Shown: positions 1 through 5,393 of the stretch, one piece after another
Position numbering within the stretch: position 1 is the stretch's first letter
Layout of the letters: each line of letters opens with the position of its first letter
Origin: Planctomycetia bacterium
GTDB taxonomy: Bacteria > Planctomycetota > PLA2 > JAEUHO01
NCBI GenBank assembly: GCA_030618975.1
Contig: JAUXCH010000286.1
Span: forward strand, 1 to 6,674
Direction of reading: 5' to 3'
Length of the DNA stretch: 6,674 bases
Made by a program: the position numbers and the translations under genes
Notes under the pieces: model-generated
Seen by the model: only the letters and a program-made list of their open reading frames with translations
Databases searched by the model: none
What the model was told of the DNA's origin: nothing

Positions 1-951
1 GACCATCACGCAGACGCTCATGAACGCCGTCGGCCGATACTCGAGGGCGAGGAAGCCGTGGCCGCGCCAGGGTTCGTACTCGATCCCGCGAACCGTGTCC
101 TCGGAGAACCAGGTGCCGCCGACGCCGCCGTACACGTCGAAGCGCCGCCCGAGCTGGTGGGCGGCCACGGCCTGGAGGCCCAGGTCCACGCCTCCCGCCT
201 CGTAGGGGCCGGTCCCCGTGGGCAGGCCGACGCGCCCGACGAGCGCGGCGCGCCACCCCGCGCGGGATGCGGGACGCAGGAACTCCCAGCGGACGTCGAG
301 CTCCACGTTGCCGAGACCCCAGCCTTCGTCCGGCCAGTCGATGTCGTTGAAGGCGGCGTCCCGCCCCTCGACGCGGTAGAGATCCTTGGGGAACGCGTCG
401 CGCCCGTTGTTCGCGAAGCCGAGCAGGTCGTGCCACCAGTCGATGAGGCCGTCGAGACTGCCTCCGCCGCGCCACCGGACGGGCACGCGCACCCCGGCGT
501 CCAGGCCGCGTCCGAAGCCGCGACGCACCTGCGCCTCTGCGGTGAAGCGTTCGCCGTCGATCATGAAGCGGCGATCCGCGGTGGGAGACTCGGCGGCGCC
601 CGTCTGGCTGTAGCCGAAGTCGTTCCCGAGGTCCAGGTGCAGGCGCACGAGCCACCGACCCTGTCCAAGCGCATCCGGCGCGACGGACGGCAGGGTCAGG
701 CGCACCTGGGCAGGCATGAACTCGTCGCGGATCTCCACGGGACCTCGCGCGATCTGGAACGGGTCCCGGCAGCACGGGAAGACGGTCCGTCGCGCGGGCC
801 GCGCGAAGATCGCGGGGTTCGTACGCGGCGCGTACTCGATGGGCGCGATGGCCTGCGGATCGTAGGTCGGCTCAGCGCGGGCCGACGCAGCGGCCGCGGC
901 CAGAAGCGCGACCCCTAGGAAGATACCCGTCACGTGATCCGTCCTGGACAT
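1..951 (-). CDS. DUF3187 family protein, exported, probable outer-membrane beta protein (partial, C-terminus beyond left edge)
   Basis: The frame from the ATG at 951 is open to the window edge, giving 317 residues with no stop. Residues 1-26 form a signal peptide (basic MSR start, hydrophobic FLGVALLAAAAA, cleavage after ARA). The rest matches the pattern I know from DUF3187 (PF11383): a segment ending in R-G-P (68-71), a beta stretch WLVRLHLDLGNDFGY (100-114), LDGLIDWWHDLLGFANNGRD (167-185, the most typical block, normally G-F-hydrophobic-D-x-F-H-D), then GLGNVELDVRWEF (212-224) and GRVGLPTGTG (239-248). The alternating polar and hydrophobic residues after 210 suggest outer-membrane strands. 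The biochemical function of the family is unknown. The start codon overlaps the stop of the upstream glycosyltransferase gene by one base (TGATG), and GGAG lies seven bases before the ATG, so translation is probably coupled. Family members are somewhat longer than 317 residues, so only a short piece is probably missing. Family assignment is by recall but fairly secure. Confidence 0.82.
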   Translation of the reverse strand, partial: MSRTDHVTGIFLGVALLAAAAASARAEPTYDPQAIAPIEYAPRTNPAIFARPARRTVFPCCRDPFQIARGPVEIRDEFMPAQVRLTLPSVAPDALGQGRWLVRLHLDLGNDFGYSQTGAAESPTADRRFMIDGERFTAEAQVRRGFGRGLDAGVRVPVRWRGGGSLDGLIDWWHDLLGFANNGRDAFPKDLYRVEGRDAAFNDIDWPDEGWGLGNVELDVRWEFLRPASRAGWRAALVGRVGLPTGTGPYEAGGVDLGLQAVAAHQLGRRFDVYGGVGGTWFSEDTVRGIEYEPWRGHGFLALEYRPTAFMSVCVMV

Positions 952-2108
952 CAGCGGGCTCCGTGGAAGCGCGGCCTGGCGACGTACGGGTCGACGAGCT
1001 CGCCCGCGACGTCATCGGCGATGTCGTCGGCGGCCGAGGGGCGGGCGAGGGCCCTCGCCCCCTTGGCCAGGGCCTTCGCCCGGGCGGGCGCGTCGAGGAT
1101 GCGCGGGACGCGCCAGCGGATCTCCTCGGGCGTGGGCGCCCAGATGCCGGCCCCCGCCTCCAGGAGGGCCTGGACGTTGCGCTCCTCCTGGCCCGGGATC
1201 GCGATCGAGATGACGAGGGGCTTCCCGGCCACCATCGTCTCGGAGACCGTGACCCCGCCAGCCTTGGCGATCACCACGTCGGAGACGGCCATCAGTTCCG
1301 CGGGATTCTCGACGAAGCCGATCGCGTGGAGCGTCGAACCCGCCGGGCGCGGCAGGCGCTCGATCGCCCGGCGGAGACGCTCGTTGCGCCCGCAGACCGC
1401 GAGGATCTGGACGTCGCGCCGCTCCAGCCAGATCCCCAGGATGGACTTCCGCATCGGGCCCACCGCAAAGCCGCCCGAGAGGAAGAGCACCACGGGACGT
1501 TCCGGGTCCAGCCCGTACCGCGCGCGAACCGCGACCTTGTCGTGGCGGACCTTGAACATGCGACGCACGGGGATGCCCGTCACGGCGATGCGATCCTCGG
1601 GGACACCGTAGCGCAGACACAACCTCGCCTTGACGAGATCCGAGGCCACGTGGTACCGGTGGACGTTCGGCCAGTACCACATGCGGTGCACGTCGTAGTC
1701 GGTGACGACGGCGTGGAGCTTGGTGACCAGCTTGCCCTTGCGAATGCGCCGGTCGAGCAGTTCGAGGGGCAGGAAGTGGGAGCAGAGCACGGCATGGGGC
1801 TTCCACCGCTCGACCATGCGGACGAAGTCGCGCCCCCCCAGCCGGGTGAAGAACGCGCCGAGCTGGGTGTGCCTGCGGTCCGTCGAGTCGTAGAGGGCCC
1901 GCCAGAGGTACGGCGCCTTGTCGACCAGCTTCAGGTAGCTCCACCGGTAGATCGGGCTGTACCACCGGCCCATCCGGTCGAGGGTGTCGACGTGCGTCAC
2001 GTCGACCGTGGGGTGGCGCCGGCGCAGCGCCTCGGCGAGGGCCCGGGCCGCCATCATGTGCCCGTGGCCGGCCGAGGAACTCACCACGAGGACGCGGGGT
2101 GATGCCAT
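951..2108 (-). CDS. MGDG synthase / processive diacylglycerol beta-glycosyltransferase-like protein (GT28 family)
   Basis: This 385-residue protein has the two-domain layout of MGDG synthase and UgtP glycosyltransferases. These transfer hexose from a UDP-sugar to diacylglycerol at the inner face of the cytoplasmic membrane to make glycolipids. The N-terminal acceptor domain (about 5-185) contains SAGHGHMMAA (12-21), VTDYDVHRMW (135-144) and TGIPV (177-181), all typical of PF06925. The C-terminal nucleotide-sugar domain (about 205-350) contains SGGFAVGP (211-218), GFVENPAELM (264-273), KAGGVTVSE (282-290) and PGQEERN (305-311), typical of PF04101. There is no signal peptide or membrane helix, fitting a peripheral membrane enzyme. 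AGGAGG lies 14 bases before the ATG at 2108. The length is normal for bacterial members. Family assignment is strong, but the sugar, the acceptor and the processivity cannot be read from the sequence. A DUF3187 gene follows with a one-base overlap, suggesting a joint envelope role. Confidence 0.9.
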   Translation of the reverse strand: MASPRVLVVSSSAGHGHMMAARALAEALRRRHPTVDVTHVDTLDRMGRWYSPIYRWSYLKLVDKAPYLWRALYDSTDRRHTQLGAFFTRLGGRDFVRMVERWKPHAVLCSHFLPLELLDRRIRKGKLVTKLHAVVTDYDVHRMWYWPNVHRYHVASDLVKARLCLRYGVPEDRIAVTGIPVRRMFKVRHDKVAVRARYGLDPERPVVLFLSGGFAVGPMRKSILGIWLERRDVQILAVCGRNERLRRAIERLPRPAGSTLHAIGFVENPAELMAVSDVVIAKAGGVTVSETMVAGKPLVISIAIPGQEERNVQALLEAGAGIWAPTPEEIRWRVPRILDAPARAKALAKGARALARPSAADDIADDVAGELVDPYVARPRFHGAR

Positions 2109-2122
2109 TGCGCCGCCTGGTT

Positions 2123-2128
2123 CCTCCT
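2123..2128 (-). promoter_or_regulatory. Shine-Dalgarno sequence of the glycosyltransferase gene
   Basis: A full AGGAGG on the minus strand lies 14 bases upstream of the ATG at 2108. The spacing is longer than usual, but no better start codon sits between them, so it still supports this start. Confidence 0.5.
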
Positions 2129-2137
2129 AGGGCGCGA

Positions 2138-2168
2138 ATGCTACCACCTCGCCACCTCGCCACCTCGT
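2138..2168 (-). repeat. Three tandem 8-bp copies next to a possible -10 element, upstream of the glycosyltransferase gene
   Basis: On the plus strand CACCTCGC occurs at 2145-2152 and 2153-2160, with a third copy at 2161-2168 differing in its last base. On the minus strand this array runs directly into TAGCAT (2143-2138), a plausible -10 hexamer about 30 bases upstream of the ATG at 2108. The array would then fill the -35/spacer region. It could be a binding site with 8-bp spacing or a slippage-prone microsatellite. The repeat is seen directly; the promoter reading is an inference, and no clear -35 box is present. Confidence 0.35.
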
Positions 2169-2292
2169 CCCCCATCGAAGGCCGCTGCGGCCCAGGTGGC
2201 CGCGGGACCTACGTGGGGCGACCCGGGTCCCGGATCCGGTCACCCGGCGGTAATCGCGTCCTCCGAGCCGGCTCCGACCGCGCGCGCGGGAG

Positions 2293-2312
2293 CGGCCGGC
2301 GAGCGCCGGTCG
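2293..2312 (-). terminator. GC-rich hairpin downstream of the 2350-3519 gene, possible terminator
   Basis: An 8-bp stem, CGGCCGGC against GCCGGTCG with one G-T pair, closes a four-base loop (GAGC). It begins 37 bases past the stop of the exported-protein gene. No T-tract follows on the minus strand, so it is not a classical intrinsic terminator. U-less hairpins are often invoked in high-GC bacteria, and its position between two same-strand genes with a 241-base gap fits the end of a transcript. Confidence 0.35.
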
Positions 2313-2349
2313 GGCGGGCATTCCCCACGGGTTCATCCGGCACCTGGTC

Positions 2350-3519
2350 CTACAGGCCGGTGAGCATCAGGACGTGGTCGCCCACCTCGATTCGGTGCTT
2401 CTCCAACCCGGGCACCGAGCGAGCCTCGATCCTCGTACCGCGGATCCCGACGACCTCGATGACGGTCACGTACTGCCGGCGATCGGCACCCCGTGCGACC
2501 GTGAGTCGCTCCCCGAAGAACGGGCGGTCGGCCTTCGTGACGGTGAACACCACTCGCGCCCCCTCGTCGCGTACCTCCCCGAGGGTGGCGATGCACTTCT
2601 GTGTGAGGGTTTCACGCTCGTCCCCATCCTTGGGAAGGACGACTTCGCAGTGCCAAGGCTGCGGCAAGGCGCGAAAGGTCAGCTCGAGCACGGGCAGCGC
2701 GTCGCCCGTCCACGCACGGCCGACGGCCCAACGCGGCGAGAGCAGGAGAACCTCACCGTGGCGCACTCCGACGTGGAGCCCCCACGAGGGGTCGAGGTGG
2801 TGTCGACTGCCCAGGATCTGGAGCTGACGGTCTTCGTCCTCCGGGAGCCGGGTTGCCACGATACGGCGAATCGACAGCGATCCCATGCGTAGTAGCCCAC
2901 TGAAGTACGGCTGTACGCAAATCACGGCACCGGTCGGCAGTGCCCCCTGCTCCCCGCGCACGGTCTCGTCCGCAGGACCCAGGACGCTCAACGTCTGGAC
3001 GGCGCCGACCTGGTCCTCACTCTCGGCGCTCCCTACCAGTCGTAGGCGGCCGTCCTCGATCGCCTCGTGGAGCCGTGAGAGCACGTCCACGTCCGGGCGA
3101 GCCTCGAGCATCGGGGATCCGGCACGACGCTCGTCCTCCGAGGGATATGGCGGGGAATCCCGGTCGAGTCCCTGCAGGTCGACACCGAGCTCTCGTAGCC
3201 GTTCACGAGACGCCAGGTAGTAGCGCAGACGCAACGAGACCCTGACGTCGGGCAGGCAAGGTGCCCGTCGTGTGCCTCCGTTGTCCTGCGACTGTCCCTT
3301 GGACGCTCCGATCCAATCGAGAACCCGCGTGCGTTCGACCGCGGACAGCTGTCCGAACACGTGCCGGCCCCAGAGACGCTCGACCTCCGTGCCATGGGCG
3401 AGCATGTCGGCGACGGTGCTTGCGGCGAAGGCCGACGCGTCGTCGGCACGCACGGAAGGTGGGTTGGCGAGCAAGAGGACGCCGCCTACGACCATTGCCC
3501 ACACGCGTCGATCGACCAT
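2350..3519 (-). CDS. Exported protein of unknown function with a weakly secretin-like middle region
   Basis: I do not recognise this 389-residue protein with confidence. Residues 1-25 are a signal peptide (VDRR, then VWAMVVGGVLLLA, cleavage after VRA), so it acts outside the cytoplasmic membrane. Residues 90-200 recall the start of a secretin (GspD/PulD) core: SLRLRYYLASRERLRELGVD (95-114) resembles the secretin stretch ending in R-E-L-G-V-D, and VLSRLHEAIEDGRLRLVGSA (146-165) resembles the L-x-x-L-E-x-D-G-x-V-x-V-L-S segment. The classical conserved secretin strands and pore are not evident. The C-terminal 65 residues (about 322-389) are beta-rich and end IEVGDHVLM. There are only four cysteines. 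The ATG at 3519 has AGGA seven bases upstream. The start lies inside the 3' end of a possible small gene (3486-3692). Codon use is less GC-biased than in the glycosyltransferase: 11 of the first 60 codons end in A or T. A coding gene is likely; the secretin relation is tentative. Confidence 0.75.
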   Translation of the reverse strand: MVDRRVWAMVVGGVLLLANPPSVRADDASAFAASTVADMLAHGTEVERLWGRHVFGQLSAVERTRVLDWIGASKGQSQDNGGTRRAPCLPDVRVSLRLRYYLASRERLRELGVDLQGLDRDSPPYPSEDERRAGSPMLEARPDVDVLSRLHEAIEDGRLRLVGSAESEDQVGAVQTLSVLGPADETVRGEQGALPTGAVICVQPYFSGLLRMGSLSIRRIVATRLPEDEDRQLQILGSRHHLDPSWGLHVGVRHGEVLLLSPRWAVGRAWTGDALPVLELTFRALPQPWHCEVVLPKDGDERETLTQKCIATLGEVRDEGARVVFTVTKADRPFFGERLTVARGADRRQYVTVIEVVGIRGTRIEARSVPGLEKHRIEVGDHVLMLTGL

Positions 3520-3692
3520 GCTCCAATCCTAGCCTGCACCGAGGGCGTCCCGCGCGGCCCCTCGGGCGCGAGGCAGGTGGAGCCGGGGCAACAGTCGCCC
3601 CCGGCGTCGGCGGACGCTCTTCGGGCAACGTGCCACGCGGCGAACGTGAGGACGAGTCCGAAGATCCCGATACCGATCGCGTTCGTGCGCAT
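3486..3692 (-). CDS. Possible small membrane-anchored cysteine-containing protein
   Basis: This 68-residue reading frame starts at the ATG at 3692, with GGAG six bases upstream. It has one hydrophobic segment near its N-terminus (residues 5-20, AIGIGIFGLVLTFAAW), followed by basic HVARR and a short tail with C-C-P-G-S-T-C (34-40) and one more cysteine at 64. This fits a single-helix anchor, or an uncleaved or cleaved export signal, with an exposed cysteine cluster that could bind a metal or form disulphides. Its stop at 3486 lies 34 bases inside the following exported-protein gene, which would couple the two. Against it: the last 15 residues are unconvincing, and I know no family for it. A chance frame in GC-rich DNA remains possible. 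Confidence 0.4.
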   Translation of the reverse strand: MRTNAIGIGIFGLVLTFAAWHVARRASADAGGDCCPGSTCLAPEGPRGTPSVQARIGAWSIDACGQWS

Positions 3693-3931
3693 GACGTGCT
3701 CCGAGGTCTGCTCCTTCCATGGGACACGCCGCTCGCACCCTGGGTTCCGGCGGAAGGGGCGACACGGAGACCCGCCCGGCCCTCGCGCCCAGCGCCGTTC
3801 CCCCCCGCGTCCGGTCGACGCGCGGAACACGCGATGGCAACACGGGGCCCCATGCTCCCGTCGAATGCACTTGCCTCGACCTGCGCGTGCTCTGCACGCG
3901 AGCACCGGCCGCCCGGTGCGCGGCGGGGTGG

Positions 3932-3954
3932 TGGCGGACCCACTCAGACTCGAA
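3932..3954 (-). other. tRNA 3'-end-like fragment, possible relic attachment site
   Basis: On the minus strand TTCGAGTC (3954-3947) is followed by four bases (TGAG), seven bases (TGGGTCC), one G and then CCA. This is exactly the spacing from T-loop to CCA end in a tRNA. No matching 5' acceptor strand, anticodon arm or 5' half of the T-stem is found upstream, so it is not an intact tRNA gene. Integrative elements often insert in the 3' end of tRNA genes and leave such fragments. No integrase gene and no second copy are visible in the window. Chance similarity is a real alternative. Confidence 0.2.
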
Positions 3955-4243
3955 GCGTGGGACCAGCGGCTTCGGAGTCCCCTGGAGTTGGGGCTGGACC
4001 CCGCACCCATAGCCTTCTGCGCGGGGTGCGAAGGGCCACGATGCCGCAGATCGGCCATTGGGCCCCAAGGCCTGTTTCTCGGCATTTGCGGGCGGCGGGG
4101 AGTGTCCGCGCTCATCCCGCCCAGGACGCCCACGTTGGCCGCTGTGGCGCGTCAGGCCCGTGGCCATGGGGTCGCCCGCCGCGCGCCCGGACGCAACCCG
4201 GGGCCAGTGGGTCACGTTCTCCGAGTAGGGCCGCTCGACACCG

Positions 4244-4249
4244 TAGACT
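4244..4249 (+). promoter_or_regulatory. Possible -10 element giving a leaderless transcript of the cassette
   Basis: TAGACT fits the TANNNT -10 pattern and ends six bases before the GTG at 4256. Transcription would therefore begin at or very near the start codon. There is no Shine-Dalgarno sequence before that GTG, as expected for a leaderless message. No convincing -35 box is seen, so the call is tentative. Confidence 0.3.
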
Positions 4250-4255
4250 ACGCCC

Positions 4256-4660
4256 GTGGAGCATCTGTATCGCGCAATGAAGAGAGCCGACGATGGTCTG
4301 CCGCAGATCGAGTCGTCAGGGCGAGGTCTCGGGGTTCGGGCCGGGATCGACCTCCCGGTGGACGAACACGGAGAGGTCAGCCCTGGCACAGGTGGAATGT
4401 CCGTAAGCCCGTCTACCCCCTGGCACCTCCCGCCGCACCGGAGGCCCCGTCGCCTGCAACGGGGCTCCACAGGGTCGAACGAGGATAGGGTGTACGTGCT
4501 ATCGATCGACGCACTGCCCCCCCACAGCCTTGGCCTGCGGTCGGATCCAAGGCGACCGACGCAGCACGCCTTCATCGAGCCGAGCGAGAGGGTGCCGCTG
4601 CCGACCTACAGGCGGTCCCTCGGCAACACGAGGCCGGACTGGAGAAACGGTGAGCCCTGA
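4256..4660 (+). CDS. Tse2-like ADP-ribosyltransferase toxin (putative)
   Basis: This 134-residue protein starts at a GTG and has the layout I associate with the Tse2-type ADP-ribosyltransferase toxin family (PF18648): LYRAM (4-8) at the extreme N-terminus, DDGLP (12-16), GLGVR (24-28), PGTGGMSVSP (43-52), LPPHRRP (58-64) and HAFIEP (104-109). In an R-S-E type transferase, Arg6, Ser49-Val50-Ser51 and Glu108 would be the NAD-binding and catalytic residues. Tse2 of Pseudomonas aeruginosa is a cytoplasm-acting type VI effector; nothing here (no signal peptide, no delivery domain) shows secretion, so a toxin-antitoxin role is equally possible. Starting at 4256 is supported because LYR must lie near residue 5. 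The last 11 bases overlap the next gene. Of the first 60 codons, 18 end in A or T, far more than in the flanking genes, pointing to acquisition. Family assignment is by motif recall; the coding call is stronger. Confidence 0.68.
   Translation: MEHLYRAMKRADDGLPQIESSGRGLGVRAGIDLPVDEHGEVSPGTGGMSVSPSTPWHLPPHRRPRRLQRGSTGSNEDRVYVLSIDALPPHSLGLRSDPRRPTQHAFIEPSERVPLPTYRRSLGNTRPDWRNGEP
4641..4644 (+). promoter_or_regulatory. Shine-Dalgarno sequence deciding the GTG start at 4650
   Basis: GGAG lies five bases before the GTG at 4650, inside the 3' end of the toxin-like gene. It selects this start over the longer upstream ATG in the same frame (4530), whose extra N-terminal residues look like non-coding translation. 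Confidence 0.55.
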
Positions 4661-4934
4661 GCTGCGCAGATACCTGGAACTCGAACGGGCGATGCTTGCG
4701 CTGGACGAGGTTCGCGACCCGCGAGCGGATACGCTGCGCGACGCCATGGACCCTCTCTGGTTCGACCTGTCCGACGAGGAGCAGGGCTGGCTGAACAGCC
4801 GCCAGGAGGTCCCACTTCACAGGCCGCGCTGCATCACTCTGGTCGTGGGCCGCGAGTTCTACGTCGAGCCGATGACCGCCGAGTTTCGGGCGGCTCCCGG
4901 TGGCCCTATCAAAGGATGGTACTCAGCCGCATGA
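4650..4934 (+). CDS. Small helical-N-terminus protein, candidate immunity/antitoxin partner
   Basis: The 94-residue product starts at a GTG and overlaps the toxin-like gene by 11 bases. Residues 1-50 look like a run of amphipathic acidic helices (YLELERAMLALDE, then DTLRDAMDPLWFDLSDEE, ending GWLNSR). Residues 58-75 look like beta strands (CITLVVGREFYVEP). I recall similar segments with M-D-x-L-W-x-x-L-S-x-E-E and L-N-x-R in uncharacterised proteins of environmental bacteria, but I know no function. Its small size, acidic helical half and tight overlap with a Tse2-like gene make it the best candidate for the neutralising partner; Tsi2, the partner of Tse2, is also small and helical. That role is inferred from context only. 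The stop overlaps the ATG of the next gene as ATGA. Confidence 0.72.
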   Translation: MSPELRRYLELERAMLALDEVRDPRADTLRDAMDPLWFDLSDEEQGWLNSRQEVPLHRPRCITLVVGREFYVEPMTAEFRAAPGGPIKGWYSAA

Positions 4935-5329
4935 CGACCGTAGTGCTCGGTACGAACAAGCTGGAGAACTGCGAGTGGCTGATCGCGGTTGGCGAACAAC
5001 CGCTGCTACAGATCGAGCTCGATCCCGTCGTCGTGAGTCTCGTGCTTCCAGAGCAGGCGAGTCTGCCTCTGGTGGTCCAGAGGAACGAAGTCGCTCGTGG
5101 CGACGTCCGCATCGTGCAGAGCGAGCACGATGTCGGCATCTTCACCACGGAAGGGTACCTCCTGATCTTCAATGCCACGCAACTCGAGCCGGATCACGTG
5201 GTCGTCCACATAGACCTGCGACCCTTTGGCCTGGCCATCTTCACGGACGGCGAGGGCCTCCACGTAGGCAAGAGCATTATCGCGCACAACACGATCCAAG
5301 GCGCGCGGACAGCAATCGCTCTCGGCTGA
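4931..5329 (+). CDS. Unrecognised beta-rich protein, third gene of the toxin-like cassette
   Basis: I do not recognise this 132-residue protein. It is rich in short hydrophobic strands separated by acidic turns (LLQIELDPVVVSLVLP 25-40, GDVRIVQ 57-63, VGIFTTEGYLLIFNA 68-82, HVVVHIDLRPFGLAIFTD 89-106, LHVGKSIIAHNTI 110-122), suggesting a compact beta sandwich or barrel. It is likely cytoplasmic, with no signal peptide or membrane helix, and has a single cysteine (Cys14). The start at 4931 is preferred because it forms an ATGA overlap with the preceding stop; an in-frame ATG at 4916 adds five residues but has no ribosome site of its own. Of the first 60 codons, 15 end in A or T. Context suggests a second immunity factor, a chaperone or a regulator, none of which the sequence proves. 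Confidence 0.75.
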   Translation: MTTVVLGTNKLENCEWLIAVGEQPLLQIELDPVVVSLVLPEQASLPLVVQRNEVARGDVRIVQSEHDVGIFTTEGYLLIFNATQLEPDHVVVHIDLRPFGLAIFTDGEGLHVGKSIIAHNTIQGARTAIALG

Positions 5330-5344
5330 TGCCCGGAAGCAAGG

Positions 5345-5373
5345 GGGGCTGCGGCGCACTCGGATGCGGCCCC
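5345..5373 (+). terminator. Hairpin just after the cassette, possible terminator
   Basis: GGGGCTGC (5345-5352) pairs with GCGGCCCC (5366-5373) with one T-G pair across a 13-base loop. It lies 15 bases past the stop of the third cassette gene. No T-tract follows, so at best it is a U-less terminator. Confidence 0.3.
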
Positions 5374-5393
5374 GACGGCGGAATCATGCGGGC

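Larger units (their letters stand above)
3693..4255. other. Stretch of about 560 bases without a convincing gene
   Basis: Long open frames cross this region on both strands, but their translations are rich in arginine, proline, glycine and alanine, with no domain, no signal peptide and no credible ribosome site. I read them as chance frames caused by the high GC content. The stretch probably holds the divergent promoters for the minus-strand genes ending at 2350 and the plus-strand cassette starting at 4256. The only structured item I see is a tRNA 3'-end-like sequence at 3932-3954. Confidence 0.5.

Noticed and set aside
58..918. Plus-strand open frame of 286 codons
   Set aside because: It is antisense to the DUF3187 gene, which has a signal peptide, family motifs and a coupled start. 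The plus-strand translation has no recognisable features and arises from GC-rich codon positions.
963..2102. Plus-strand open frame of 379 codons and a minus-strand frame at 1012-2175
   Set aside because: Both are shadows of the glycosyltransferase gene, whose motifs (SAGHGH, VTDYDVH, KAGGVTVSE) identify the real frame.
2220..2239. Adjacent short palindromes (GACCCGGGTC and CCGGATCCGG) as operator sites
   Set aside because: Short GC palindromes are expected in DNA of this composition, and nothing ties these to a regulator or to correct spacing from a promoter.
3932..4010. Complete tRNA gene on the minus strand
   Set aside because: Only the T-loop-to-CCA end fits; the 5' acceptor strand, the D- and anticodon arms and the 5' half of the T-stem do not pair.
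3693..4133. N-terminal extension of the small membrane protein (frame open from 4133)
   Set aside because: The upstream residues look non-coding; the ATG at 3692 has its own GGAG and begins directly before the hydrophobic helix.
3261..4488. Long plus-strand open frames (3261-4280 and 3361-4488)
   Set aside because: They run antisense through the start of the exported-protein gene and into the cassette. Their translations are rich in Arg, Pro, Gly and His with no domain, and no credible ribosome site was found.
3529..4575. Minus-strand open frame of 348 codons
   Set aside because: The translation is low in structure and full of Arg/Pro/Ser, and it overlaps both the toxin-like gene and the small membrane-protein frame. 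It is a chance frame.
4530..4649. ATG at 4530 as the start of the second cassette gene
   Set aside because: The extra 40 residues are Arg/Ser/Gly-rich and lie over the toxin-like gene in another frame. The GTG at 4650 has GGAG at five-base spacing.
4916..4930. ATG at 4916 as the start of the third cassette gene
   Set aside because: It has no ribosome site at proper spacing; the ATG at 4931 overlaps the previous stop as ATGA, a common coupled arrangement.
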